In this document: piece after piece, positions 33,989 through 42,899 of the stretch
How the letters are laid out: each line of letters starts with the position of its first letter
Numbering within the stretch: position 1 is the first letter of the stretch
From: Bradyrhizobium genosp. L
Lineage (GTDB): Bacteria > Pseudomonadota > Alphaproteobacteria > Rhizobiales > Xanthobacteraceae
Length of the DNA: 64,000 bases
NCBI RefSeq assembly: GCF_015624485.1
Contig: NZ_CP061378.1
Span: forward strand, 620,001 to 684,000
Direction of reading: 5' to 3'
Notes under the pieces: generated by a model
Told to the model about the DNA's origin: nothing
The model's input: the letters and a program-made list of their open reading frames with translations, nothing else
The model's database searches: none
Program-made: the position numbers and the translations under genes

Positions 33989-35376
33989 TCGGTAGCACAC
34001 GATATGTCCGGTTTACGTAGCACACGATCTGTCCGGTAATTCTCGTGCCCTTTGGAGGGGCATGTGATGCGCCGGACGGAAGCCCTTCAGGGTGTGCGCA
34101 TGATCAAGTTTCTGGACATTTTGGGCCGGTACGAGGCTTTGGAGTTCAACCAGTTGGAAGCAGCGGAGCTTTTGGGTGTCGGTGAACGGACGTTTCGGCG
34201 GTGGTGTCAGCGCTACGAAGAGGACGGCGAGGCGGGGTTGCTGGATCGTCGGCTCGGCAAGGCTTCCGGCCGGCGGGTTCCGGTTGACTGTGCAGACGAG
34301 GTGGAAGCGCTTTATCGCACGCGCTACGCCGGCTTCACGGCGAAGCATTTTCACGAGCATCTGGTGAAGGATCATCGCTTCAATTGGAGCTACACCTGGA
34401 CCAAGACCTTCCTGCAGTCGAAGGGGCTTCTGAAGAAGGCCCGCCGCCGCGGCGCACACCGACGCAAGCGTCCGCGCCGGCCGTTACCGGGGATGCTTCT
34501 GCATCAGGACGGATCGCGGCATCAATGGCTCGAAGGGCAGCCGATGTTCGATCTGATCGTGACCCTGGATGACGCGACGAGCGCAATCTATTCGGCGTTC
34601 CTCGTCGAGGAAGAAGGTACCGGCTCGACCTTCCGCGCGCTGGAGGAAGTGTTTGGCCGGCATGGCCTGCCATTGAGCCTCTACACCGATCGGGGCTCGC
34701 ATTACTTTCAGACGGCGACGGCTGGCGGCGCGGTCGATCGCGTGGCGCTGACCCAGGTCGGCCGGGCGCTGGCACATCTGGGTGTCGAACATATCGCGGC
34801 TTATTCGCCGCAAGCGCGGGGCCGTTCCGAGCGTGTCTTTCAGACGCTGCAAGACCGGCTGACCAAGGAGCTGGCATTGGCCGGGATCGCCACGGTGGAG
34901 GCCGCCAATTTATTTATTCGCGAGGTCTACCTGCCGGCCCACAACGCCCGTTTTGCCATCAAGCCCGAGCAGGACGGCAGCGCTTTCGTCGCGATTGCGG
35001 GTATCGATCTCGGCGAGATTCTTTGCGTGCAGGAGGAGAGGCAGGTCGGCAACGACAATTGCGTGTCGTTCAACCGCTTGAAGTTGCAGATCCCGGAGAG
35101 TCCTTTGCGCGCGCATTTCGTCAAGGCGCGGGTCAAGGTCCGTCAGTACCACGACGGCACCCACGCCATCTTCCACGGCCCGCGTTGTCTCGGTCGCTAT
35201 GACCGCAGCGGCGCGGCCGTGGACATACCGATTGCCGCTTAAATCCGCTCGGCGGCGAGCCTGTGGACGGCATGGACAAGTCTGCGACTTGCCCACCCCG
35301 CCCACACGAGAACAAAAGCAGACGAAGCGGACATTTGATGTGCTACCAAAACCGGCCAACTCAATTAGCTATCGAC
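33989..35376 (+). mobile_element. Insertion sequence, ISNCY-like, with one DDE transposase
   Basis: The element begins TCGGTAGC and ends GCTATCGA(C), an 8-bp terminal inverted repeat with one mismatch. Just inside are longer imperfect inverted repeats, 33991-34013 and 35325-35347 (GGTAGCACACGATATGTCCG against GGTAGCACATCAAATGTCCG in the opposite orientation). The left end carries a second direct copy of the site, GTAGCACACGATCTGTCCGG at 34017-34036. It is about 1.39 kb with a single gene and 19-bp direct repeats outside. It looks intact and recently inserted, as the direct repeats are identical. Confidence 0.8.
34067..35242 (+). CDS. ISNCY-type DDE transposase
   Basis: 391 residues from the ATG at 34067, preceded by GGAGGGG. 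An N-terminal helix-turn-helix (QLEAAELLGVGERTFRRW, then YEEDGEAGLLDRR) precedes an integrase-like catalytic core. Candidate DDE residues are the Asp in LIVTLDDATSAIYS, the Asp in LYTDRGSHYF and the Glu in ARGRSERVFQTLQD. The C-terminus carries a beta-rich domain with INRLKLQ-type sequence (NRLKLQIPESPLR). The gene is intact and uninterrupted, and should bind the repeated GTAGCACACGAT sites at the element ends. Confidence 0.9.
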   Translation: MRRTEALQGVRMIKFLDILGRYEALEFNQLEAAELLGVGERTFRRWCQRYEEDGEAGLLDRRLGKASGRRVPVDCADEVEALYRTRYAGFTAKHFHEHLVKDHRFNWSYTWTKTFLQSKGLLKKARRRGAHRRKRPRRPLPGMLLHQDGSRHQWLEGQPMFDLIVTLDDATSAIYSAFLVEEEGTGSTFRALEEVFGRHGLPLSLYTDRGSHYFQTATAGGAVDRVALTQVGRALAHLGVEHIAAYSPQARGRSERVFQTLQDRLTKELALAGIATVEAANLFIREVYLPAHNARFAIKPEQDGSAFVAIAGIDLGEILCVQEERQVGNDNCVSFNRLKLQIPESPLRAHFVKARVKVRQYHDGTHAIFHGPRCLGRYDRSGAAVDIPIAA

Positions 35377-35395
35377 AGCGGCCGTGCTGAGCGTG
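35377..35395. repeat. Right copy of 19-bp direct repeat flanking the IS element
   Basis: Identical to 33970-33988. The sequence after it (GCCGTGTCGAGC...) and the sequence before the left copy would join into one continuous region if the element plus one repeat copy were removed. Confidence 0.7.
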
Positions 35396-35502
35396 GCCGT
35401 GTCGAGCGCCGGCAGCCGCCGGCTCCTTTGCATGGGGTTGTTTTTCGATATTTTGCCGGCGCGCCCCTGCACTCGCGGGAGCGCAGCGCCTTCGCGGTTG
35501 CC

Positions 35503-36201
35503 TCAAACCCCGAGATAGCGCTGCAGGACCTCGGGCTGCGCCTTGATCTCCTGCGCCGGCCCCTCGTGGACGATGTGGCCGTTGTTGATGATGTAGATGC
35601 GCTGGGCGAGCGCGAGCGTCGCCGCCAGGTTCTGCTCGACCAGCACGATGGTCTGTCCGGCCGCGGCGAGATCGCGGCAGGCCTTCATCAGGTCGCGCAC
35701 GATCACCGGCGCCAGTCCCTCGAACGGCTCGTCGAGCAGGATGATCTTGGGATCGCGCACCAGGGCGCGCGCGATCGCCAGCATCTGCTGCTCGCCGCCG
35801 GAGAGGTCGGTGCCGCGATTGCCGCGGCGCTCCTTCAGGCGCGGGAACATCTCGTAGATGCGATCGAGCGGCCAGCGCTTTGAGGCGGTCAGCCCGGCGA
35901 TGACGAGGTTCTCCTCGACGCTGAGGCTGCCGAAGATGCGACGCTCTTCATGCACCAGCTGCATGCCGGCCTGGGCGATCTTGTGGCTCTTCTTGCCTGC
36001 TATCTCGGCGCCGTCGAACATCACCGAGCCGGCGCGCGGCGTCACCACGCCCATCAGGCTCTTCAGCGTCGTGCTCTTGCCGGCGCCGTTGCGGCCGAGC
36101 AACGCGACCACCTCGTTGCGCTCCACGCGCAGCGAGACGTCGAACAGGATGTGGGAATCCCCGTAATAGCTGTTCAGTCCGTTGACCTCGAGCAGGCTCA
36201 T
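35503..36201 (-). CDS. livF: Branched-chain amino acid-type ABC transporter ATP-binding protein
   Basis: 232 residues. Walker A GRNGAGKST, signature LSGGEQQMLAIAR and Walker B IILLDEPFEGLAP are all intact, and the LivF-type end (LQRYLGV) is typical. It energises the HAAT-type importer encoded by the three genes upstream. Its ATG overlaps the stop of the permease-ATPase gene by 4 bp (ATGA), so it is translationally coupled. It is the last gene of the operon; the IS element lies downstream. The ligand could be an amino acid, amide or aromatic acid. Confidence 0.92.
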   Translation of the reverse strand: MSLLEVNGLNSYYGDSHILFDVSLRVERNEVVALLGRNGAGKSTTLKSLMGVVTPRAGSVMFDGAEIAGKKSHKIAQAGMQLVHEERRIFGSLSVEENLVIAGLTASKRWPLDRIYEMFPRLKERRGNRGTDLSGGEQQMLAIARALVRDPKIILLDEPFEGLAPVIVRDLMKACRDLAAAGQTIVLVEQNLAATLALAQRIYIINNGHIVHEGPAQEIKAQPEVLQRYLGV

Positions 36202-38078
36202 GCGGCGAGGTCTCCATGCACGCCGCCGAGATAGGCTTCCTGGACGGTCGCGTTGTTCTTGATCTCGTCGGGCGTGCCTTCGACCAGCACGCGGCCTTCC
36301 TGCAGCACGGTGACGCGTTCGGCGAGCTCGAACAGTGCGTCCATGTCGTGGTCGATGATGATCATGGTGCGGCCCCGGCTGATCGACTTCAACAGCTTCA
36401 CGGTCTCGACGCGCTCGCGCGGGCTCATGCCGGCCAAGGGTTCGTCGAGCAGTAGCAGGCTCGGCGAGGTCGCCAGCGCCAGTCCGATCTCCAGGCGCCG
36501 CTTCTCGCCATAGGCGAGCTCGGCGACCGGCGTGTCCGGCCGCGCGGCGAGGTTGACCAGTTCGAGCGTGTGCTGCACGCGCTCGGACAGGCCGGGAATG
36601 CCGTCGATGCTGCGGAACAGGTCGAGCCGGAATTTTCCGCGCAACCCGGACAGCGCCGCGATCACCAGGTTCTCGCGCACGGTCAGGCCGGCGAACAGCT
36701 GGTTGACCTGGTAGCTCTTGGTCAGGCCGAGCTGGCAGACGTCGGTGACGCTCATCCCGGTGATGTCGCGGCCGGCGAAGGTGATGGTGCCCGAGGTCGG
36801 AGCGACCTCGCAGGTCAGCATCTTGAAGAAGGTCGATTTGCCGGCGCCGTTCGGACCGATGATGCCACGCAGCTCGCCATGATTGACCGTGAAGTCGATG
36901 TTGCTGTTGGCGAGCAGGCCGCCATAGCGCTTGGTCAGGCCCCTGGCCTGCAGGATCGGGCCGGACGGGTTGTTGTCGGGACGCGGATCGGCCGGCATCG
37001 GTGCCGCGGCGATCTCCTGCGCGAGATCGACCTTCGCGGCGCGTTGCTCGTCCTCGGCCGTCGCGCCGGACTGCGCGGCGTCCTGCTCCGGCGCCCTGGC
37101 GCGGTGCTGGCCGCTCAGGAGCCCGTAGAGGTCGACGAGGCCGCCGATGATGCCGCGGCGCAGGAAGCACACCAGCAGCACGAACACGACGCCGAGCACG
37201 AGCTTCCAGGCCGCGCCGAGCCCGAGCGCCGCCTGCAGGAAGTCCTGCAGCGACAGCCAGACCGCGGCGCCGACCAGCGGTCCGAACAGCGTGCCGCGGC
37301 CGCCGATCGCGGTCTGCATCACGAGTTGCCCGGAGGTGTCGAAGGTGAAGGCGTCGGGGGGCATGAACGCCTGCAGCACGCCGAGCAGCCCGCCGGCGAA
37401 TCCGGCATAGGCGGCGGCGATCACGAAGGCGGTCAGCTTGTAGCCGTGGATGTTGTGGCCGACCGCGGTCGCCCGCAGCGGATTGTCCCGGATCGCGTTG
37501 AAGATGGCGCCGACCGGCGAGCGCACGATGCGCAGCGCGACGACGACTCCGATGAAATAGCACAGCGCGAGGAACTGGTAGAGCGACCAGCCGGTGGTGA
37601 AATGCAGCGTGGTGAAGCCGAGATTGAAGCTCGGGGTCGGGACACCCGGCAGCCCGTTCTCGCCGCCGGTGAAGTCCGACAGCGGATTGAACTCGACGAA
37701 GAAGAACACCTCGGCGATCGCGACCGTGATCATCGCGAAGTAGATGCCGGTGCGACGCAGCGCGATCAGGCCGATCAGGTAGCCCGTGGCAGCGGCGGCG
37801 ATCATGCCGATGATCAGCGCCAGCACGACATTCGGAAAGCCGGCGCGGGTCAACAGCCAGGCCGCGACGAAGCCGCCGGTGCCGTAGAACGCCGACTGGC
37901 CGAACGACAACAGTCCGGTGAAGCCGAACAGGATGTCGAAGCCGAGGCCGAACAGGCCCCAGACCAGGATTCGGTTGACCGTGTTGGGCGCGAAGCCGAG
38001 CCATGGCAGCACGAAGGGGGCGGCGATCAGGCCGACTGCCGTCAGGGTCTCGATCAGGAATGGGCGCTGTTTCAGCAT
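36198..38078 (-). CDS. Fused permease-ATPase of branched-chain-type ABC transporter (LivM-LivG)
   Basis: 626 residues. The first ~330 form a LivM-like permease with about ten helices (GLLSFGQSAFYGTGGFVAAW and GRGTLFGPLVGAAVWL). A hydrophilic linker rich in Ala, Glu and Pro (to about residue 375) joins a LivG ATPase with GPNGAGKST, LAYGEKRRLEIG and LLLLDEPLAGMSP. Both modules are complete, so this is a natural fusion rather than a frameshift. It pairs with LivH (10 bp upstream) and LivF (4-bp overlap downstream). Confidence 0.92.
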   Translation of the reverse strand: MLKQRPFLIETLTAVGLIAAPFVLPWLGFAPNTVNRILVWGLFGLGFDILFGFTGLLSFGQSAFYGTGGFVAAWLLTRAGFPNVVLALIIGMIAAAATGYLIGLIALRRTGIYFAMITVAIAEVFFFVEFNPLSDFTGGENGLPGVPTPSFNLGFTTLHFTTGWSLYQFLALCYFIGVVVALRIVRSPVGAIFNAIRDNPLRATAVGHNIHGYKLTAFVIAAAYAGFAGGLLGVLQAFMPPDAFTFDTSGQLVMQTAIGGRGTLFGPLVGAAVWLSLQDFLQAALGLGAAWKLVLGVVFVLLVCFLRRGIIGGLVDLYGLLSGQHRARAPEQDAAQSGATAEDEQRAAKVDLAQEIAAAPMPADPRPDNNPSGPILQARGLTKRYGGLLANSNIDFTVNHGELRGIIGPNGAGKSTFFKMLTCEVAPTSGTITFAGRDITGMSVTDVCQLGLTKSYQVNQLFAGLTVRENLVIAALSGLRGKFRLDLFRSIDGIPGLSERVQHTLELVNLAARPDTPVAELAYGEKRRLEIGLALATSPSLLLLDEPLAGMSPRERVETVKLLKSISRGRTMIIIDHDMDALFELAERVTVLQEGRVLVEGTPDEIKNNATVQEAYLGGVHGDLAA

Positions 38079-38088
38079 TGCAAATCCG

Positions 38089-38964
38089 TCATTCGCGGCC
38101 CTGCGTGCCGAGCAGGCCGTGCGGTCTGAGCACGAGCACGAGCGTCATCGCCGCGAACAGCATGACGTAGGCGTAACCGGGGTTGAACATCGAGGTGACG
38201 CTGATGATCTCGCCGGCGATCAGGCCGCCGAGGATGGCGCCGGGAAACGAGCCGACGCCGCCGATCACCACCACCACGAAGGTCTCGACCAGGATGTCGT
38301 CACCGACGCCGGGCGTCAGCGACACCACCGGCGCATTGACGATGCCGGCGAAGCCCGCGGCCATCGCGCCGATGCCGAACACGATCATGAAGACGCGGTA
38401 GACGTTGATGCCGAGCGAATCGACCATCACCGAATCCTCGATGCCGGCGCGCACGATCATGCCGAGCCGGGTACGGTACAGCACGATGAACAGTGCGCCG
38501 AGCGCGACCGCGACGATGCCGACCACCGCGAGCCGATAGGTCGGGTAGAACAGGAAGCCGAGCGAGGTGATGCCCTGCAACATCGCCGGTGGCGGCACGA
38601 GCTGCGACTGGCTGGTGAAGATCAGCCGCACGATCTCGACGAAGCAGATGCCGAGGCCGAAGGTGACCAGCAACTGGTCCTCATGCGGACGGTGGTAGAA
38701 GTGGCGGATGATGAGGCGCTCCATCGCGATGCCGAGCAGCATCACGAACAGCGATCCCGCGATCACAGCGACGATGAAGGAGCCGGTGTAGCTGTAGGCC
38801 ACGTAGCCGGCGTAGCCGCCGATCATGAACATGGCGCCGTGGGCGAGGTTGAGCACCCCGAGCGTGCCGTAGATGATCGTCAGTCCGGAACTGATCAGCG
38901 CCAGCAGCGCGCCGAGCGCCAGGCCGTTGAACAGTTGCGAGACGAAATTAGGCCAGTTGATCAT
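38089..38964 (-). CDS. livH: Branched-chain amino acid-type ABC transporter permease
   Basis: 291 residues, eight or so helices, with the LivH signatures GLALGALLALISSGLTIIYG, VLNLAHGAMFMIGGYAG and GVGSFPGAILGGLIAGE. It forms the inner-membrane channel together with the fused LivM. It sits between the substrate-binding gene (109 bp upstream) and the fused permease-ATPase gene. No anomaly is seen. Confidence 0.92.
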   Translation of the reverse strand: MINWPNFVSQLFNGLALGALLALISSGLTIIYGTLGVLNLAHGAMFMIGGYAGYVAYSYTGSFIVAVIAGSLFVMLLGIAMERLIIRHFYHRPHEDQLLVTFGLGICFVEIVRLIFTSQSQLVPPPAMLQGITSLGFLFYPTYRLAVVGIVAVALGALFIVLYRTRLGMIVRAGIEDSVMVDSLGINVYRVFMIVFGIGAMAAGFAGIVNAPVVSLTPGVGDDILVETFVVVVIGGVGSFPGAILGGLIAGEIISVTSMFNPGYAYVMLFAAMTLVLVLRPHGLLGTQGRE

Positions 38965-39073
38965 TGCGACAGCTCACATGTCCGCTCGATGAAAGTCGTC
39001 GCGCGCAGTCTGACACAAAACGACGCCGCGGAACGGGTTGTCCCGCCCACGGCGCCGAGTTTCCCACGTCTGA

Positions 39074-40426
39074 TCAGGTGTAGTCGCCGAGTTGGCAGCC
39101 GAATGCGTCGGGCTTCTGCATCAGTCCGTCGCCGGGGACGATTTCGACGATGTCGTAATAGTCCTCCTTGTTCTTCATGTCCTTTTCCATCTTGCCCTTG
39201 ACGATGATGACAGGGCGGACGCACTGATGGTCCTCGGGGCGATAGTGGACGTCGCCGACCAGCGAGGGGATGGTCTCGCCCTTCTCATAGGCCTTGATGA
39301 CGTCGGGCGGATAGAAGCTGCCGGCCGCCTCGACCATGCGGGCCCAGTGAGCGAAGCTGACATAGGCGTTCTCGGCGCCCCATTCCGGCTGGTAGCCGAA
39401 CTTCTTGTTGAAGGCTTCGTTGAACATCTTGGCGAGCGGATACTTGTCCTCGATCGTCCACCAATAGTCGGTCGCGGCGTAGACGCCCTGCATCAGGCCG
39501 CCGGTCTCGCGGGCGATGAACGGCACCTGGTAGGGCACGACCAGCTTCATCTTGTCGAGCACGCCGAACTGCTTGGCCTGCTGGGTCGACAGCACCGCGT
39601 CGTGGCCCCAGTTGACGTTGATCAGGACGTCGGCGCCGGAGTTCGCGACGTTGAGCAGATAGGACGAGTAGTCGGGCGCGCCGAGCGGCGAGACCTGGTT
39701 GGTGACCGTCGTCCAGCCCGCCTGGGCCAGGAAGTCCTGCATCGATTTGGTGACGGTGTGGCCGTAAGTGTAGTCCGGCGTCAGATAAGCGGCCTTCTTG
39801 TTCTTGCCGAACTCCTTGATCATCACGGGCGCGATCGCGGCCGCGGCGGTCTGGCCGAACAGGTTCTGGCGGAAGCCGTAGCGCACGCAGTCCTTGCCGG
39901 TGGTGTCGTTGGAGCCGGAAATGCCGCAGACGAAGATTACCTTCTCGCGTTGCGCCAGCTTGTTGAGCGCGACCGCAACCGCGCTCGACGTGCCGCCGGT
40001 GATCATCACGGCCTTGTTCTCGCTGATGAAGCGCTGCTGCGCCTGCACCGCCTCGTTGGGCTTGGCCGCGGAATCCGCGACGCCGAACTTCAATTCCTTG
40101 CCGAGCACGCCCTTGGTGGTCTTCGGCGATATCTTCTTGATCAGGTCGTGCCCACTGTTGATGTGCTCGATCGCGAGCTGGTAGCCCTTGAGCTCGTCCT
40201 CGCCCTGCACCGCATAGGTGCCGGTGCGCGGCACCGAGATGCCGATGAAGACCGATGAGCCCGACGAGCCGGCGGGATAGGTCCCGATCGCCGGTTTGTC
40301 CTCGGCAAAGGCCGGCGAGACCGCGGCCGGCAGCACCGAGCTGCCGATCAGGCCGGCGCTGGCCTGCAGCAGGGTGCGACGCGAAACGTTCAGTGCGCTG
40401 CCCGGCCGAAACTCCTTGGTGCTCAT
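39074..40426 (-). CDS. Tat-exported substrate-binding protein of the ABC importer
   Basis: 450 residues from the ATG at 40426, with GGAGGATA upstream. A Tat motif SRRTLLQASAGLIG leads to a likely cleavage after SPAFA. The mature Peripla_BP_6 fold contains ISVPRTGTYAVQGEDELKGY and VMITGGTSSAVAVALNKLAQ. It is the first gene of the operon and defines its ligand, which I cannot name. Size and the TGKDC/PDYTYG region resemble receptors for amides, aromatic acids or amino acids. Confidence 0.9.
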   Translation of the reverse strand: MSTKEFRPGSALNVSRRTLLQASAGLIGSSVLPAAVSPAFAEDKPAIGTYPAGSSGSSVFIGISVPRTGTYAVQGEDELKGYQLAIEHINSGHDLIKKISPKTTKGVLGKELKFGVADSAAKPNEAVQAQQRFISENKAVMITGGTSSAVAVALNKLAQREKVIFVCGISGSNDTTGKDCVRYGFRQNLFGQTAAAAIAPVMIKEFGKNKKAAYLTPDYTYGHTVTKSMQDFLAQAGWTTVTNQVSPLGAPDYSSYLLNVANSGADVLINVNWGHDAVLSTQQAKQFGVLDKMKLVVPYQVPFIARETGGLMQGVYAATDYWWTIEDKYPLAKMFNEAFNKKFGYQPEWGAENAYVSFAHWARMVEAAGSFYPPDVIKAYEKGETIPSLVGDVHYRPEDHQCVRPVIIVKGKMEKDMKNKEDYYDIVEIVPGDGLMQKPDAFGCQLGDYT

Positions 40427-40660
40427 CGCTCGGTATCCTCCAAATGATCGATTATTGGCGCACATGAACAGACCTCGGCGGATCGGGGCGATCGGCCGCA
40501 AGGTGCGCCGGCTGCGCTGCGGCAACCTGTCGCCGCTACAATTCCCCAGCGGCACATTTAGTCAATGTCACTTTCGTCGAATCATGTCGGCCTACGATAC
40601 GATTAATATCGGTCAACGATATTTCGACGCATTGCCGCGCGGACGCACGTTCGATAGTTA

Positions 40661-41152
40661 ATGGCGATGATCCGGGAAGGCGCGACACGGGAGGACGGTC
40701 CTGACGGAGGCGTGGCGGCAGGAGACGCCGCCGCGCAGCCTTGTGCCTTGAGCGGCCGTGCGATGAACGTGCTGAAGGAGCTGGCGGCGGAGCTGCTCGA
40801 CGAGGTGCCGCCGAAGACCGGCTGGACGCCGCCGGACGAACTGCTGCGCCGGCTGACCGCGCAGCACCTTGCGACCGCGCGCAATTGCGGCCAGCGAACC
40901 GGGCGCGAGATCGTCGATTGGGCGCAGTCGCGCGGCGTCACGATCCCCTCGCCGTATCACGCCGGCAAATCGCTGTCGGAAGTCTGGGGCAGCCTGATCG
41001 AGCGCGCGTCGGCCGGCCGCCTCACCAAGAGCGAGATCACCGAGGCGCTGGAGAAGTCGATCCGCCGCCGCAGCCCGCGGATCCCGGTGGCCTTCCAGAT
41101 CGTCCTCCTGAAAATCCTGAGCTCGGGCTACGATCAATTGCCCCCGACGTGA
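40661..41152 (+). CDS. Hypothetical protein, about 163 residues
   Basis: The start is uncertain (ATG at 40661, 40667 or 40763). The conserved-looking part is VLKELAAELLDEVPPKTGWT to FQIVLLKILSSGYD, a soluble alpha-helical protein with an ELLRRLTAQHLATARNC stretch. I recognise no domain. It is divergent from the importer's first gene; the gap has CGATA/TATCG arms at 40595-40599 and 40607-40611 in an AT-richer promoter-like patch. No homologue can be named. Confidence 0.55.
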   Translation: MAMIREGATREDGPDGGVAAGDAAAQPCALSGRAMNVLKELAAELLDEVPPKTGWTPPDELLRRLTAQHLATARNCGQRTGREIVDWAQSRGVTIPSPYHAGKSLSEVWGSLIERASAGRLTKSEITEALEKSIRRRSPRIPVAFQIVLLKILSSGYDQLPPT

Positions 41153-41280
41153 GGGTGTCCGGCCGGTCCGCTGCGACACTCTGCGCGTTGAAAACGAGCG
41201 GGCGGTGGTATCCCGGGGTGGTTTGCGCCACCGCTGCTTGGTAACCTTGCCAACCGGCGGATCGGCCTAGGGACGCGTGC

Positions 41281-41751
41281 ATGCCACGACCAAAGCAGCG
41301 ACGGATGACGGCCGGGACCGCGAAGCGCGGTGGTGCGGCCGACACGGTCGACTATGCGACGCTGGCGCGATTTCGCTACCGGTTGCGGGCGTTTCTCGCC
41401 TTCAGCGAGCAGGGGGCGCGGCAGGCCGGACTGACGCCGCAGCAGCATCAGGCGATGCTCGGCATCAAGGGATTCGTCAGTCCGGGACCTGCGACCGTCG
41501 GCGACGTCGCGCGGTTTCTCTTGATCCGGCATCACTCCGCCGTCGAGCTGGTCAACCGCATGGTGAAGCTCGGGCTGATCAGCCGGGTCGCCGATCCCGA
41601 GGACGGAAGGCGGGTTCAGCTCAGGCTGACGCAAAAGGGCGAGCGGAAGCTGCAGGCGCTGTCGCGGAAGAACATCGAGGAGTTGCGCCGCGCCGCGAGC
41701 CCGGCGCTGCGCCGAGCGCTGAAGGCATCCCCGCAGCCCAGCGAGCACTGA
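41281..41751 (+). CDS. MarR-family transcriptional regulator
   Basis: 156 residues. Helix-turn-helix and wing: LTPQQHQAMLGIKGF, ATVGDVARFLLIRHHSAVEL, VNRMVKLGLISRVADPEDGR and RVQLRLTQKGERKLQ. The N-terminus is basic (RPKQRRMTAGTAKRGG). It lies between a hypothetical gene and prfA, converging with prfA 11 bp away. Its targets cannot be inferred; the neighbouring importer operon is one candidate. Confidence 0.85.
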   Translation: MPRPKQRRMTAGTAKRGGAADTVDYATLARFRYRLRAFLAFSEQGARQAGLTPQQHQAMLGIKGFVSPGPATVGDVARFLLIRHHSAVELVNRMVKLGLISRVADPEDGRRVQLRLTQKGERKLQALSRKNIEELRRAASPALRRALKASPQPSEH

Positions 41752-41762
41752 GTCACGCGCCG

Positions 41763-42842
41763 CTATGCCGCAGCGCCCTGTGCGGCGAGTTGTGCGGCCT
41801 GGTGCTCGGTGGTCAGCGCATCGATCAATTCGCCGAGCGCTTCGCCCGCGATCACCTGCGGCAACTTGTAGAGCGTCAGATTGATGCGGTGGTCGGTGAC
41901 GCGGCCTTGCGGAAAGTTGTAGGTGCGGATGCGCTCCGAGCGGTCGCCGGAGCCGACCTTCTCCTTGCGGTCGGCGGAGCGTGCCGCATCGACGCGCTGG
42001 CGTTCGGCGTCGTAGATGCGCGAGCGCAGGATGTTCATCGCGGATGCGCGATTCTTGTGCTGCGAGCGGCTGTCCTGCATCATCACCACGATGCCGGTCG
42101 GGATGTGCGTGATGCGGATCGCCGATTCGGTCTTGTTGACGTGCTGGCCGCCGGCGCCGCCCGCGCGCATCGTCTCGATCCGCAGGTCTGTGTCCTTGAT
42201 GTCGACGTCGACATCCTCGACTTCCGGCAGCACGGCGACCGTGGCGGCCGAGGTATGGATGCGGCCCTGTGTCTCGGTATCGGGCACGCGCTGCACGCGG
42301 TGCACGCCGGACTCGAATTTCAGCTTAGCGAAGGCGCCGCGGCCCTGCACCTCGGCGATGATTTCCTTGTAACCGCCGACGGTGCCTTCGCTCGCCGAGA
42401 TCACCTCGACCTTCCAGCCCTGCAAGCTGGCGAAGCGCTCATACATCCGAAACAAATCGCCGGCGAACAGCGAGGCCTCGTCGCCGCCGGTGCCGGCGCG
42501 GATTTCCAGCACCACGTTGCGGTCGTCCATGGCGTCCTTCGGCAACAGCGCGACGCGGATCTTCTGCTCGAGCTCGCCGATGCGCGCCTGCAGCGTCTCC
42601 AGCTCGGCCTCCGCCATGCCGCGCATCTCGGGATCGTCGGCCGAGTCCGCCAGCAACGTCTTGGCGCCGGCGAGCTCGGTGAGCGCCGAACGATAGGCCT
42701 TCACCGCATCGATCAGTGGATTGAGCTCGGCGAGCTCGCGGGTGATCGCGACATAGCGGTCGGAATTGACCCGGCCCAGCAGCTCGGCCTCGAGCGAGGC
42801 GTGGTGGGCGAGCAGGATATCGAGCTTGGCTTCGGGAAGCAT
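41763..42842 (-). CDS. prfA: Peptide chain release factor 1
   Basis: 359 residues. It carries the GGQ peptidyl-tRNA hydrolysis motif in [15 protein letters not shown] and the stop-codon-recognition region [16 protein letters not shown], where the PxT tripeptide reads P-D-T as is common in rhizobia. It recognises UAA and UAG and triggers release at the ribosome. It follows ptsP by 57 bp on the same strand. Its modifying enzyme PrmC is encoded at 32.5 kb rather than next to it. Confidence 0.96.
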   Translation of the reverse strand: MLPEAKLDILLAHHASLEAELLGRVNSDRYVAITRELAELNPLIDAVKAYRSALTELAGAKTLLADSADDPEMRGMAEAELETLQARIGELEQKIRVALLPKDAMDDRNVVLEIRAGTGGDEASLFAGDLFRMYERFASLQGWKVEVISASEGTVGGYKEIIAEVQGRGAFAKLKFESGVHRVQRVPDTETQGRIHTSAATVAVLPEVEDVDVDIKDTDLRIETMRAGGAGGQHVNKTESAIRITHIPTGIVVMMQDSRSQHKNRASAMNILRSRIYDAERQRVDAARSADRKEKVGSGDRSERIRTYNFPQGRVTDHRINLTLYKLPQVIAGEALGELIDALTTEHQAAQLAAQGAAA

Positions 42843-42899
42843 GGGAAAATCTCAGAATTGCGCATGACAGAAGAGCGGCAGCAGGCGACGCGAGCCTCG

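Noticed and set aside
41763..42842. P-D-T at the release-factor tripeptide as a possible altered stop-codon specificity
   Set aside because: As I recall, P-D-T is the common form in rhizobial RF1 proteins, so I do not treat it as unusual.
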